DNA from: WHSW01 sp963846565 | GTDB taxonomy: Bacteria > Actinomycetota > Thermoleophilia > Solirubrobacterales > 70-9 | Reading direction: 5' to 3' | Assembly: GCA_963846565.1 (NCBI GenBank) | Contig: CAWJWL010000004.1 | Location: 1-64,000, forward strand | DNA: 64,000 bases | In this document: positions 1 to 10,206 of the stretch, one piece after another | Position numbering within the stretch: the stretch's first letter is position 1 | Layout of the letters: every line of letters begins with the position of its first letter | Program-made: the position numbers and the translations under genes | Notes under the pieces: generated by a model | Databases searched by the model: none | What the model was told of the DNA's origin: nothing | Seen by the model: only the letters and a program-made list of their open reading frames with translations

Positions 1-2673
1 CGACGTATCGCCGCCCGTCGAGGACGACGTGGTTCAAATGCGACTTCAGCGGCGGCGGGTCCATCACCACCTTGCGGGTCAGGAAGCTGACCTCGTGGGT
101 CGAGCCCTGCGGGTCGAAGGGCCGGATCATCGGCATCACGAGCCGCGGCCGGTCCTCGTCCGTCCGTAGCGGGTGATCGCGTTGTAGATCTTCTCCGCCG
201 CCTCGGCCCCGGGCTGGGCGAGCAGCAGGTGGCCCTTGGTGACGCCGGGATCGGTGGTCACGCACTCGTCGAGCCAGCGCCGGGAGATCTCGACCAGGTG
301 GGGGAACAGCCACGGGCGGGAGACGCCGTCGTGGGCGGCGAGCTTGCCGCGTCACCAGCTCGCTCGCGAGCGCGAAGGCGACCGCCTGCGGGCGGGCGTC
401 CCGGATCTCGTCGAGGTCGACCTCCGCGCGCTCGCCGATCACGACCGCCCGGTCTCGACCCAGAGCGCGACTCCCTCGCGGTCGAGGTGCATTCGGTCGG
501 TGCCGTCGAAGTCGGCGTGGAGCTGGTCGTCGGGGAGCTCGATCCGGTACCCGTCGAGCTTCGGGAAGGTGATCGCCAGCTCGTCGCGGTCGGGCAGGGC
601 GCGCACGTCGATCGGCGGGCGGAGACGTGCGGCTTCGGGACCGGCCGGTCGGTAGGGATGAACGCGAAGGGGACGCCGTAGACCTCGGCGTACTCGGGCT
701 CGAAGCGGCCGCTCCTCGTTGACGGCGTAGCTGCGACGGCGCAGGCCTCGACCGACGACCTGCTCGCACAGGAGCTGGCTGCGGAACGGCCGGATGCCGA
801 GGATGTGGGTGACGGTGTTGGCGTCCCAGCCCTCGGTGAGCATCGCGACCGACACGACGCAGCGGATCGTGCTCGCCGAGCTTGCCCTTCTTGCCGATCG
901 GTGTTCATCACCTCGCGCAGCAGGTCCTCGTCGGTGAGCTTGTCGACGTCGGCGCCCGGGTTGCGGCAGCCGGTACTCCGCGCTTGAAGGCCTCGATCTC
1001 GCGCGGCGGCGTCCTTCTTGAAGTCGGCTCCGAGCGGCTCGCCGGACTCGAGCTGGGCGGAGTCGACGAGGATCGTGCGCTGGCGCGGCGTCCAGGCGCC
1101 GTCCTCGACGTTGCTGAGCAGCGGCAGGTTGCCGGGCGCAAGCCGCGGTCGCCGTCGTCGGCGAGCTCGACCTCTCGGCCGGCGATCCAGTCGAAGACCA
1201 GCTTCGACACGATGGTGTTGGGGCAGACGACGATCATCACCGGCGGCGGCTCGCCGATGCGCGGCCAGCTCTGCCTCCCAGCGCGCGAAGATCGCGCTCG
1301 TAGCTGCGGTAGAGGCTCCGCAGCGCGCCCTCGAGCGTCTCCGGGATCGACCCACTCGCCGGTCGGCGGTCGTCGTCCTTCGCGGCTCGCGCTTCGGCAG
1401 CGGCGGCTGGATGTTGTCCCACAGGTGGAGGTAGACGAGCTGCTCGTCCGCCGGCGTCGTCGTCGACCGGGATGCGCGGGACCTTGACGATGCCCGACTC
1501 GATCGCGTCCATCAGCGAGAAGTCGCTCACGACCCACGGGAAGATGAAGCCCTCGTTGTAGCCGGAGCCCTTCGAGGTAGTAGGGCGTGGCCGAGAGGTC
1601 GTAGACCGTCTTGATGCCGACCTTGCGCGCGGATCGCTGCAGGCCCGGAACCAGACGCGGCGCCTCGCGGTTGCGCTCCTTGTCCTCCTTGCTCGGCCGT
1701 CGTCGTCGGGATGCTCGAGCGAGCTTGTCCTGGTAGCAGTGGTGGGCCTCGTCGTTGAGCACGACGATCTCGCCCTTGCCGACGCCGAAGGTCGCGCAGG
1801 ACCCGGCGCGACCATCGTCGCGGCGTCTCGCGGAACGGGTCGGCCGTCCGGCTTGCCGCCGCGCAGGAGCTTGCGGGTGTTCGCTGGCGACGCCCTTGAT
1901 CTCCTTGGCGTCGCGCGGCAGGAACGCGTGGTAGTTGACGATCTCGACCTGCGCCTGGAGGAGCGCCTCCCACAGGTCGGGCGGGACGAGGTCGCGCTCG
2001 CGGTAGTAGTTGTCGTCGTCGCTCGGGCTGCAGCACGCCGAGCCGGTCGCGGATCGTGATCCCGGGCGTGACGACGAGGAACCGCTTGGCGAAGCGCGCG
2101 TCGCTCGGCGTCATGCACCTTGTTGATCGTCTGCCAGGCGATCAGCATCGCCATCACGACGGTCTTGCCGGTGCCCGTCGCCATCTTCAGCGCCGACCCG
2201 CGGCAGGCCGTCGTTGTGGACGGCGTTCTCGGCTCGAGACGGCGGCGGTAGTCGGCCGGTCGCCGTGCGCGGCCAGCGACCTCGGCGAGGAAGATCGCCG
2301 TCTCGGCCGCCTCGCGCTGGCAGAACAGGACCGGGTCGTCGCGGTCGGGGCCGGCGCCCAGTGCGCGAGCAGCTTGCGGCGTGTACGGCGTGACCCCGTT
2401 CCAGTTGCTGCGCCCGCCAGCGCTCGACCTCGCGGCGGATGTCGTTGATCAGCGAGTTCTGCTCGCGCCGCTCGCCGGTGGCGTCGAAGTCGAGCGCTGC
2501 CTGCGGCCGTCCTTGCCCTTCTTCGAGGCCGGGACAGGGATGAACGACTCGCTCGGCCGCCGCCCGTCGAGGATCACGCCGGTCGGACCGTCGCGCACCG
2601 AGCTCGAAGTGCGCGCTCGGGCGGGTCGTAGGGCGAGTTGAGGATGGGGTTGCCGAAGGTCGGCTTCAGGCAT
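1..2673 (-). pseudogene. BPTD_3080-family type III-like restriction endonuclease/helicase, frame-broken and 3'-truncated by the window edge
   Basis: This is a superfamily 2 helicase-nuclease of the BPTD_3080 restriction endonuclease family, which translocates on and cuts unmodified foreign DNA. When frames are joined, the N-terminus gives NPILNSPYDPPE and then IPVPASKKGK, as in that family. Walker A (ATGTGKTVV) lies near 2184-2160, the DEAH box (NDEAHHCYQ) near 1756-1735, and the arginine-finger motif VI (QVVGRGLRR) near 765. The reading frame changes many times, roughly once per 60-150 bases. Most changes are resolved by removing one base, so sequence error is more likely than true decay. 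A GGAG element sits upstream of the ATG at 2673. The C-terminal nuclease part lies beyond base 1. The next gene, divergent from it, is another helicase-like gene, suggesting a defence island. Confidence 0.8.
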
Positions 2674-2774
2674 TGGGGTCTCCGCGCCGCAGGCTATCGC
2701 GCGGCATCCACGCCATCGGTCGCCGGCTCGGCGCAGACCCTGACACGGCCTCGCGGCAGCGATAGGGTCCGGCG

Positions 2775-4646
2775 GTGGACCTCTACTCCGGCTCAGTCGC
2801 CGACTTCGAGCGCGACGTCGCCGAGGACCGTCTGGTCCCGCAGCTGAAGTCCGCCTACTCGCGCCAGGTGCTGATCGAGGCCGACCGAGTCCGAGGTCGA
2901 AGTTGGGAGCGAAGCCTCGCGGTGGTCGCCGCCGACACCAAGCCGATCGGGCTGCCGACCGCCGGGATCCTTATCGAGCACATGCTGCCGCTCAGCTCGA
3001 AGCGGCTCGACGTGATGCTCTTCGGCCGCTCGCCGACGGGCTCGGCGCGAGCCGGTCGTGGTCGAGCTGAAGCAGTGGACGGCGGCGGAGATCAGCGACG
3101 TCGATGGCTCGCTGGTCTCGCTCGGCGGACGTCTCGTCCTTCACCCGCAGCTTCAGGTCGGCTCAGTACGTCGAGTACCTGAGCGACTTCCATCCGTCGC
3201 ATCTACGATGGCCGGATGTCAGCTCGCCGGCGCTGGCCTATCTGCACGACGCGACCGAGGCCGGGGGTCGCCGCGCTGCGGCCGCGCCCCGCCTGACGTG
3301 GCCTCGCCTATCCGCTGTTCAGCGGCGAGACGGCGCGACGAGCTCCGCGCGCTTCTCGTGAGCGAATCGGCTGATCGGCGACGGGGTCGAGCTGATGGAG
3401 GCCTTCGTCGAGGAGCGGCCGCGACCGTCGAAGCAAGCTGCTCGACCATGTCGCCGAGGAGATCGAGGGCAACCCGCAGCTTCGCTCTGGTGGACGACCA
3501 GCTCGTCGCGTTCGAGGCGACGCGGAAGGCGGTCGAGCGGGCACAACGGCGACAGACCAGAAGACGGTGGTGATCGTGACCGGCGGCCCCGGCAGCGGCA
3601 AGAGCGTGATCGCGACCCGGATGCTCGGCGATTTCGCCGGGCGGGGCTGGAACGTCAGCCACGCGACCGGCAGCAGGGCGTTCACCCTGACGCTTCGCGC
3701 GAGGTCGGCCGCCGCGCCGGCGCCCTGTTCCGCTACTTCAACCAGTTCGGCGACGCCGATCCGGACGAGCTCGACGTGCTCATCTGCGACGAGGCGCACC
3801 GGATCCGCCACACCTCGAACAACCGCTTTACGCCGAAGCACAAGCGCTCGACCCTTCCTCAGGTCGACGAGCTGATCCAGGTCGCGAAGGTGCCGGTGTT
3901 CCTGCTCGACGAGAACCAGGCCGTGCGTCCCGACGAGATCGGGAAGGTCTCCGTGATCGAGGAGGCGGCCGAGCGCACACGGCGCCGAGCTGATCGAGGT
4001 CGACCCTCGACTGGCCAGTTCCGCTGCGATGGGCTCGGCCGCCTACCGCGAGTGGGTCGAGCGGCTGCTCGGCCTCGAGCCCGGCGGCCCGGTGCCGTGG
4101 GAGGGCGACGAGGACTTCGAGCTCGTCGTCTGCACGAGCGCCGAGCGAGCTCGAGGCACTGGCTTCGCGCAGAAGCAGGCGCCCGACGTCACCGCACGGA
4201 TGTCCGCCGGGTTCTGCTGGCCGTGGAGCGACCCGGCGAGCGACGGCACGCTGATCGACGACGTCGTCGATCGGCGACGTGGCGAGCGACCGTGGAACGC
4301 GAAGCCCGGGCAAGCGGGTCGAGGACGCCCCAGCCGCCGACTACTGGGCGAGCGATCCGCGCGGCTTCGGACAGGTCGGCTGCATCTACACGGCGCAGGG
4401 ATTCGAGTACGACTACGGCGGCGTGATCATCGGCCGCGACCTGAAGTGGCGCGGCGACCGGCTGGCACTCCGATCCGGCGGCGAGCGCCGACCCGGTGGT
4501 GCGACGCTCGCGTGAGTTCGACCGGCTGGTCGCGCAACACCTACAAGGTGCTGCTGACGCGTGGCTTGAGCGGTTGTGGTCTCTATTCGACCTATCCGGA
4601 GACGCGCCGCTTCCTGGCCGAGCTGATTTCCGGTCGCGCCTCCTAA
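2775..4646 (+). pseudogene. DUF2075 (Schlafen-like helicase domain) protein, frame-broken
   Basis: This is a P-loop NTPase of the DUF2075 family, often found in defence islands; its exact function is unknown. Visible parts in order are an N-terminal segment (LYSGSVADFERDV), Walker A (GGPGSGKSV) near 3582, a DEAH-type Walker B (LICDEAHRIRH) near 3779, LLDENQAVRPDE near 3902, an IYTAQGFEYDYGGVIIG motif near 4385, and a C-terminal NTYKVLLTRG motif near 4530. The frame changes at about 2895, 3050, 3165 and several later points. The start is GTG at 2775, six bases after a TAGGGT -10 box (2763-2768), which suggests a leaderless mRNA. The product would be about 620 residues if intact. The frame breaks look like single-base insertions. 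Confidence 0.75.
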
Positions 4647-4970
4647 AGACGCTCGGGCGCCTGCTTGCCCGCGTTCCGTTGCGCGCCCGGCGTCGAGTTG
4701 GCGCGGAGCGCTGATCTCCTGCGAACCACAGCTCCCTACGGTCGGCTTCGATGCTCGATCGCGACGAACTCAGGGAACGGCTCGCGGTCGTGCTCGAGCC
4801 GCCGATCAGCGACGCGCTTGTCACAGCCGCCGAGGAAGCCCTCATCAAGGGGGCGATTGGGCGGGGCGAAGATTGGGTGGCGTTCGCCGATGGGTCCAGT
4901 TCTGAGCGCTCGCGAACTGCTGATGGTCTGGGCGCTGATGATCTGCTCGAGAACCTGGTAGGTGCGTAGC
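4647..4970 (+). other. Gap with one doubtful small reading frame
   Basis: No recognisable gene is present. A 72-codon frame at 4751-4969 (starts MLDRDELRERL, ends LLENLVGA) stops just before the next toxin-antitoxin gene. It could be a small real protein or the degraded tail of something else in this indel-rich stretch. I see no family match and no ribosome-binding site. Confidence 0.3.
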
Positions 4971-4994
4971 ATGATTCGTGCTACGTTCCCATAC

Positions 4995-5233
4995 TTGGCC
5001 CGCTCGATTCATGTCCGCCTGGACGAGACCGCCGCCGCGGCGCTCCGGGTGATGCGTGCCGACGGCCTCACCGACTCCGAGGCCGTGCGCACGGCGCTAC
5101 GCGAAGCCGCCGCCCGGCGCCGGACTCGCTCCGCGATCAGCGCAGGGTGCTCCGACTCGCGGCCGACGCGAGCGACCGCGACGAGATGCGAGCGATCCGC
5201 GAGCAGATGGCCGAGCTGGCGCCAGGCGGTTGA
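4995..5233 (+). pseudogene. Ribbon-helix-helix antitoxin, frame-broken (MazE-like partner of the next gene)
   Basis: This is a short DNA-binding antitoxin expected to neutralise the MazF-like protein encoded next and to repress the pair. The N-terminus (SIHVRLDETAAAALRVMRA) is a typical RHH beta strand plus helix, followed by a C-terminal toxin-binding tail (RDEMRAIREQMAELAPGG) in another frame; the shift lies near 5120-5140. I place the start at TTG 4995, seven bases after a TACGTT -10 box at 4982-4987, as in other leaderless genes here. ATG 4971 and GTG 4962 are in-frame alternatives. The stop at 5231-5233 is one base from the toxin ATG. Confidence 0.6.
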
Positions 5234-5234
5234 G

Positions 5235-5549
5235 ATGGTTCGCGGCGAGGTCTTCCGACTTCCCTCGCCTCGAGCTCGCGGCCGCGAGCAGCAGGGCGCG
5301 CGTTACGCCGTCGTAGTACAAGCGAACGAGCTCCTCGATCTCAGCACCACGGTCGTCGCGCCAACCTCCACCCGCGCCGCCGCGGCGACGTTCCGGCCCG
5401 CGATCGTGATCGGCGATACGCCGACTCGCGTGCTCGTCGAGCAGGTGACGGTCGTCGATCCGCAACGTCTCGGCCGCTCGGCCGGCAGGCTCGAGCCAGG
5501 CGAGCTGCGCGCGGTCGACGAGGCGCTTGCGTTGGTTCTCGGGCTCTGA
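5235..5549 (+). CDS. MazF/PemK-family mRNA endoribonuclease toxin
   Basis: This toxin cleaves single-stranded RNA and is predicted to arrest translation when its antitoxin is degraded. The 104-residue length is normal for MazF. Family marks are MVRGEVFRL at the start of the first strand, then ARYAVVVQAN and STTVVAPTST, the beta strands that form the SH3-like barrel, and the late VLVEQVTVVDPQRL strand used for dimerisation. The gene follows the RHH antitoxin with one intervening base, so the two are co-transcribed and probably translationally coupled. Unlike its neighbours, this gene is intact. Confidence 0.8.
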   Translation: MVRGEVFRLPSPRARGREQQGARYAVVVQANELLDLSTTVVAPTSTRAAAATFRPAIVIGDTPTRVLVEQVTVVDPQRLGRSAGRLEPGELRAVDEALALVLGL

Positions 5550-5618
5550 GAGGTTCGGGCCCGGGGGCGCGGATCGCTGAAGTCTGAAGCGGCTCTCGCC
5601 GCGCCCAATCTCGCGGCG

Positions 5619-7297
5619 CTACGCCAGCACAGCCTTCCGCGGATAAACCACCTCAGGATCCGTCAGCACATTCACGAGCGCCGGCTTCCCACTCGCAAAC
5701 GCCCGCTCCAACGCCGGCCGCAGCTCACTCGGATGCCGCACCAGCTCCCCGTGCCCGCCAAGCGCCTGCACCACCTCGTCATACCGCGTCGCCGGCCGTA
5801 GCTCCGCCGCCACCTGGTAGCCGTAGAGGAACTTCATCGGGTGGTACTCGAGCGACCAGATCCCGTTGTTGCCGACGACGCCGACGACCGGCAGGTCGTG
5901 GCGGACCATCGTGTCGAACTCGAGGCCGCTGAAGCCGAAGGCGCCGTCGCCCAGCAGGCAGACGACCTGGCGGTCGGGGTGGGCGATCTTGGCGCCGATC
6001 GCCTGGCCGGGGCCGGCGCCGAGGCAGCCGTAGGGGCCCGGGTCCATCCAGCAGCCCGGCTGCTGGGTCTCGACGACGCGGCCGGCGTAGGAGACGAAGT
6101 CGCCGCCGTCGCCGATCACGATCGCGTCGCGGTCGAGGACGCCGGCGAGCTCCTTGTAGATCCGCAGCGGGTGAAGCGGCGCGCGGTCGTCGTTGAGCTC
6201 GGCCTCCTCCCCGGCCCGCTTCTCGGTCTCGGTCTCGTGAAGAGCGCGGACCCAGGCGTCGGTCGCGTTCGCGCCGCCGTTCGAGGCCCGCGCCGACACG
6301 GCGGCCTCGCGGAGCGCCTTCAGCGTCGCGGCGATCCCGCCGACGAGCTCCTGCTCGGGCCTGCGGTTCGCGGTCAGCTCGTTCTCGCCCTCGTCGAGCC
6401 AGATCAGCTTCGTCTCCTCGCCGAAGCTGCCGCCGAAGCCGAGGCGGAAGTCGAGCGGCACGCCGATCACGAGGGCGACGTCGGCTTCCTTGAGGCCCTT
6501 GCCGCGAGCCCGCGAGAAGCAGAGCTCGTGGTCGGCGGGCACGCACCCGCGGCCCATGCCGTTCAGGAAGACCGGGATGCCGAGCGCCTCGGCGAGCGAG
6601 CGGAGCTCGTCCTCGCCGCGCGCCCAGTAGACGCCGGTGCCGGCCATGATCACCGGCCGCTCGGCGCGCCCGAGCAGGGCCGCCGCCTCCTCGACGCCGG
6701 CCGCGACGCCCGCGGGCTCGAGCGTCGACTCCGGCACCTCCGACTCGCCCTCCATGAAGACGACGTCGAGCGGATAGTCGACGTAGGTCGGCCCGCTCGG
6801 CTGCGTCATCGCGGTGTCGACGGCTCTCGCGGTGGTCGCGGCGATCTCGGCCGTGTCCTTCACCGTCTCGGCCGACTTCGTCACCGGCGTCGTGAACGGA
6901 AGGTGGTCGATCTCCTGGAGGCTGCCCGAGCCCCAGCGCATCTCGGGCGCGCGGCCGCCGAGCACCACGAGCGGCGAGCGGTTGAACATGGCGCCCGGCC
7001 ATCGCGCTCATGCCGTTGGTCACGCCGGGGCCGGCGGTCAGCGCGGCGACGCCGGGCTTGCGGGTCGCCTTCGCGTAGCCCTCGGCCGCCCACGCCGCCG
7101 CCTGCTCGTGGCGGGTGTCGACGATGTCGATGCCCTCGGCGAGGCAGCCGTCGTAGATCGAGAACAGGTGCCCGCCGGAGAGCGTGAAGAGCTTGTCGAC
7201 GCCGCGCGACTTCAGCGCCTTCGCGACCTCGCGGCCGCCGTGGGGGCGGCCGGTGCCCTCGGTCGTCGAGGTTCGGGTTCTCCTCGGTGGTCGCCAT
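5619..7297 (-). pseudogene. Thiamine-diphosphate enzyme, acetolactate synthase large-subunit-like, two frameshifts
   Basis: This is a ThDP-dependent enzyme of the acetolactate synthase/oxalyl-CoA decarboxylase type. Removing one base near 7264 (GAC-C-GAG) and one near 6985 (GGG-C-GCC) gives a 558-residue protein, the family length. Visible marks are the activating glutamate in DTRHEQAAAW (about residue 60), GPGVTNGMSAMAG, the QEIDHLPF stretch, and the ThDP/Mg motif from LLGDGAFGFSG to VVGNNG near residues 445-470. The start is ATG 7297, eight bases after TAGTCT at 7311-7306. There is no regulatory small subunit next to it, so a biosynthetic ALS role is not certain. The two frame breaks most likely reflect sequence errors. 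Confidence 0.8.
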
Positions 7298-7382
7298 CGG
7301 AGGCGAGACTATCGAGACACGGCCGAGCGCCCTTCGTGACGAGCCGCATGCATTCAGTATGAGCGCGGCTATCATACTTCCC

Positions 7383-7616
7383 GTGGTGCGGCGCACGATC
7401 ACGCTTCCGGAGGGGCTCGACGAGAGAGTTCGCGAGGTCGCGACCGAGTCCGAGTCGTTCTCCGGCGCGGTGGCGCGGCTGATCGAGGCGGGACTCGCGA
7501 CGGAGCGTCAGCGGCCGAGCTGGATCGGCTCCGGTGAGAGTGGCGACCCGGAGCTCGCCTTCCGGGTGGAAGAGGTTCTCGCCGAGCTCTCCCGCGCCAC
7601 CGACACGAACGGGTGA
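7383..7616 (+). CDS. Ribbon-helix-helix (CopG-like) antitoxin
   Basis: This is a 77-residue antitoxin paired with the PIN toxin that follows. The N-terminal VRRTITLPEGLDERVREVA is the RHH DNA-binding strand and first helix, and the acidic C-terminal part (FRVEEVLAELSRATD) is the likely toxin-binding tail. I place the start at GTG 7383 because a TATCAT -10 box ends seven bases upstream (7370-7375), the spacing seen at many leaderless genes here; GTG 7386 is the alternative. The stop codon overlaps the toxin start by four bases (GTGA), indicating coupled translation. Confidence 0.75.
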   Translation: MVRRTITLPEGLDERVREVATESESFSGAVARLIEAGLATERQRPSWIGSGESGDPELAFRVEEVLAELSRATDTNG

Positions 7617-8050
7617 GGGTCGTAGCCGACACCGGCCCGCTCGTCGCGGCGGCCGACCGGAGCGCTTCGGCTCATCCACTCGCTGCGGACCTGGTGCAGG
7701 CGCTCGGGCGCGATCTCCTGCTGCTGGACGTTGTGCTCGCGGAGACCGACTACATGCTCCGCGCCCGGGTCGGGAGCACCAGCGCACGCGGCCTGCTCGA
7801 GGCGGTTGCCGCCGGCACCCACACGGCCGCCTTTCTCTCCCCCGGCCTGCTGCGCCGCGCCGCAGAGCTGGACGCGCACTACGCCGACCTCGAGCTTGGC
7901 TTCGTCGATGCTGCCGTGATGGCCTACGCGGAACGCCACCGTCTGCCGATCCTGACGTTCGACTTTCGCGACTTCAGGGCGACAGGCTCGGATTCCGGAC
8001 CGTGGCGGCTGGTGCTGAGCGAAGCCGACATCGGGCAGTCGCTCAACTGA
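7613..8050 (+). CDS. VapC-like PIN-domain ribonuclease toxin
   Basis: This is a 145-residue PIN-domain RNase, the toxin of a VapBC-type pair. The metal-binding acids are visible: Asp in VVADTGPLVAA near the N-terminus, Glu in VVLAETDYM (about residue 44), Asp in LGFVDAAVMAYAE (about residue 100), and Asp in ILTFDFRDF (about residue 120). The GTG start at 7613 overlaps the antitoxin stop. The 3' end overlaps the convergent GNAT gene by eight bases. Confidence 0.85.
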   Translation: MRVVADTGPLVAAADRSASAHPLAADLVQALGRDLLLLDVVLAETDYMLRARVGSTSARGLLEAVAAGTHTAAFLSPGLLRRAAELDAHYADLELGFVDAAVMAYAERHRLPILTFDFRDFRATGSDSGPWRLVLSEADIGQSLN

Positions 8051-8531
8051 CCCGGCGCCCCCACTCGGCCGCAGCACCGACATGATCTCGAGCGACTCGT
8101 ACTCGCCCTCGTAGAGGTACGAGTCGCGCGCGATCCCCTCGCTCACGAACCCGAGCGCCTTGTAGACCCGTCGCGCCCGGTCGTTGTAGAGCTTCAGGTC
8201 GAGCCAGACCCGGTGCGCGCCGTGCACGTCGAAGCAGCGGTCCACCGCCAACTCGAGCGCCTTGCGCCCGACACCCTTGCCCGGCGCCGCGACCGCGATC
8301 TTCCAGATCTCCATCCGGTTGTGGGGGCTGCGGATGTCGTGGAGGATGACCTCGCCGACGATGTCGCCGTCGTCGATCACGACCAGGTGCTCGAAGTCCG
8401 GGTCCGCGATCGCCTCCTCGTGGCGCTCGTGCGGCCAGACCGTGATGAACGCCCTTGGACTCGGGCATGCCCTCGATCTCGATTACGCGGTCGAGGTCAG
8501 CGGCGGTCGTCGGGCGGAGCTCGATCGTCAC
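8043..8531 (-). pseudogene. GNAT-family N-acetyltransferase, frame-broken
   Basis: This is an acetyl-CoA-dependent N-acetyltransferase of the RimJ/RimL-like type; its substrate is not predictable. The N-terminus (TIELRPTTAADLDRVIEIE) and the acetyl-CoA-binding segment (APGKGVGRKALELAVDR) lie in different frames. An extra G near 8454 (AAG-G-GCG) and a compensating missing base near 8072 restore one 162-residue protein that keeps the NDRARRVYKALGF motif typical of motif B and ends at 8043. The start is GTG 8531. It is divergent from xseA, 54 bases away. Confidence 0.7.
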
Positions 8532-8585
8532 CTCTAGATCGTGCCAAGGTCAGCTTCCGGGCCGCGCGTCAGACTCATACGACGC

Positions 8586-9966
8586 ATGGCGAACGCCGAC
8601 GAACCCCAGCTCGCGATCCCGGGCGACCCCGTCCTCGCCGACGCCTCGGCCGCCGATCCCGACCTCCCCGGCCCGTTCACCGTCGGCCAGTGGTCGGCCG
8701 GCTTTCGCGACTTCCTGCGCAAGCGCCCGCGCGTCCTGCTGATCGGCGAGGTCTTCAACCTCAAGCGCGCCCGCACGAGCACCTACTTCGAGCTTCGCGA
8801 CGCCGACGGCGCCGCGCCGTGCGCGATCTGGAACAACGAGCTCGAGCGGCTCGCCCTGCCCGAGGGCGCGCTCAAGGACGGCGCCGAGGTCGATCGTCGC
8901 CGGCGGGCCCGACTACTACCCCGGCAGCCGCACCGCCTCGCCCGGCTTCAGCTTCCGCTGCAACTACGTCCGCCTCGCCGGCGAGGGCGACCTGCTCGCC
9001 CAGCTCGACAAGGCCCGCCGCCGGCTCGACGCCGAGGGGCTGCTGAAGCCGCAGAAGGCCCTCCCCCGCCCCGCGATCCCGAAGACGATCGGCGTCGTCA
9101 CCGCTCGCAACTCGGCCGCCGTGCGCCGACCTGCTCGCCGGGCTCGAGCGCCGCGGCTGGCGCGGGACGATCGTCTGGGCCGACGCTCCCGGTCCAGGAC
9201 CGCCGCGCGGCGCGGCGCGATCGGCGTCGCGCTTCGCAGCCTCGCGGAGATCCCCGCGGTCGAGGTCGCGGTCGTCTGCCGCGGCGGCGGCAGCCTCACC
9301 GACCTCTGGGCCTTCTGCGACGAGAACCTCTGCCGCTCGATCGCGCACCTGCGGCTGCCGGTCATCAGCGCGGTCGGCCACGAGGTCGATCACACGCTGA
9401 TCGACGACGTCGCCGCCGTCTGCTGCTCGACCCCGACCCACGCGCGCCGACGCGCTGATCCGGGTCGACCTCAACGCGGTGCGCGCCGACCTGCGCTCCC
9501 GCGCCCGCACGACCGACCGCGCGGCCCGCGCCGCGATCGCGACCCGCGCGGCCCGCCTCGCCACCTGCGCCCAGGCTCGCCCGAGCGCTCGGTCGCCCAC
9601 GAGCGCCGGCGCCTCCACCAGAAGCTCCGCGAGATCCGCGCCTCGGCGCACGCGGCGGAACTCCGAGCGCCTCGACCTCGCTCGGCGTCCACGCCCTCGT
9701 GGTCTCCCGCAAGGCCGCGAGCCGTTCGCTGACCGCACCGACGTCGCCCTGCGGCGCGATCTCCTCGACGCGCTCACCCGCACCCTCGACGCCCACGACC
9801 CGCAGCGGACGCTCGAGCGCGGCTACACGCTCGTCGACCGACGCGCGAGGGCGAGCCGGTCGGCTCGGCGGCGACGGCCCGCGAGCGCGGTCAGGTCGTC
9901 CTGCGCTTCGCCGACGATACGGTGGACGCGACGGTCGAATCAGATGGAAGCAACGAGCACACCTGA
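8586..9966 (+). pseudogene. xseA: Exodeoxyribonuclease VII large subunit, frame-broken
   Basis: This is the large subunit of exonuclease VII, which degrades single-stranded DNA to short oligonucleotides and works in mismatch and recombination repair. Joined frames show the OB-fold N-terminus (TVGQWSAGFRDFL, IGEVFNLK, YFELRDADG), the catalytic core (PKTIGVVTARNSAAVRDLL, VVCRGGGSLTDLWAF, SAVGHEVDHTLIDDV) and the C-terminal HDPQRTLERGYTLV motif. Single-base insertions are visible near 8892, 9126, 9190, 9215, 9445, 9837 and 9847, with others in 9560-9700; about ten in total would give a normal-length protein of about 456 residues. The start is ATG 8586. It overlaps xseB by 23 bases, the usual arrangement. 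Confidence 0.85.
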
Positions 9967-10191
9967 GAGCTACGAGACCGCCGTCCGCGCGGCTCGAGAC
10001 GATCATCGCCCGGCTCGACTCGGGCGAGGCCGAGCTGCGCGAGACGCTCGACCTCTGCCGCGAGGCCAAGGGGCTGATCGAGTACTGCAAGGGCGAGCTC
10101 GACGCGGTCTCCGGCGAGCTCAAGGAGCTGAAGCTCGACGAGCTCGTCGCGCGAGCTCGAGCGGGCGCCGGGCGCGACGCCCGAGCCCTGA
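9944..10191 (+). pseudogene. xseB: Exodeoxyribonuclease VII small subunit, frame-broken
   Basis: This is the small helical subunit of exonuclease VII; several copies coat the large subunit and permit activity. The family pattern is visible after one correction near 9985 (GTC-C-GCG): ARLETIIARLDSGEAELRE followed by LCREAKGLIEYCKGEL, the two-helix hairpin. A second frame change near 10150 leads to a TGA at 10189-10191, giving about 81 residues. It is co-transcribed with xseA. Both genes belong to the indel-rich first 10.2 kb. Confidence 0.8.
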
Positions 10192-10206
10192 CCGCAGGGC
10201 CGACCC

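Noticed and set aside
1..5600. Programmed +1 frameshifting as a regulatory system
   Set aside because: The shifts occur at many unrelated sites, no common slippery sequence or pseudoknot is visible, and they affect housekeeping xseA too. Sequence error explains them better.
5841..7187. Long open frame antisense to the ThDP-enzyme gene
   Set aside because: High GC makes mirror frames common. The protein is low-complexity Arg/Ala/Gly, and the opposite strand carries clear family motifs.
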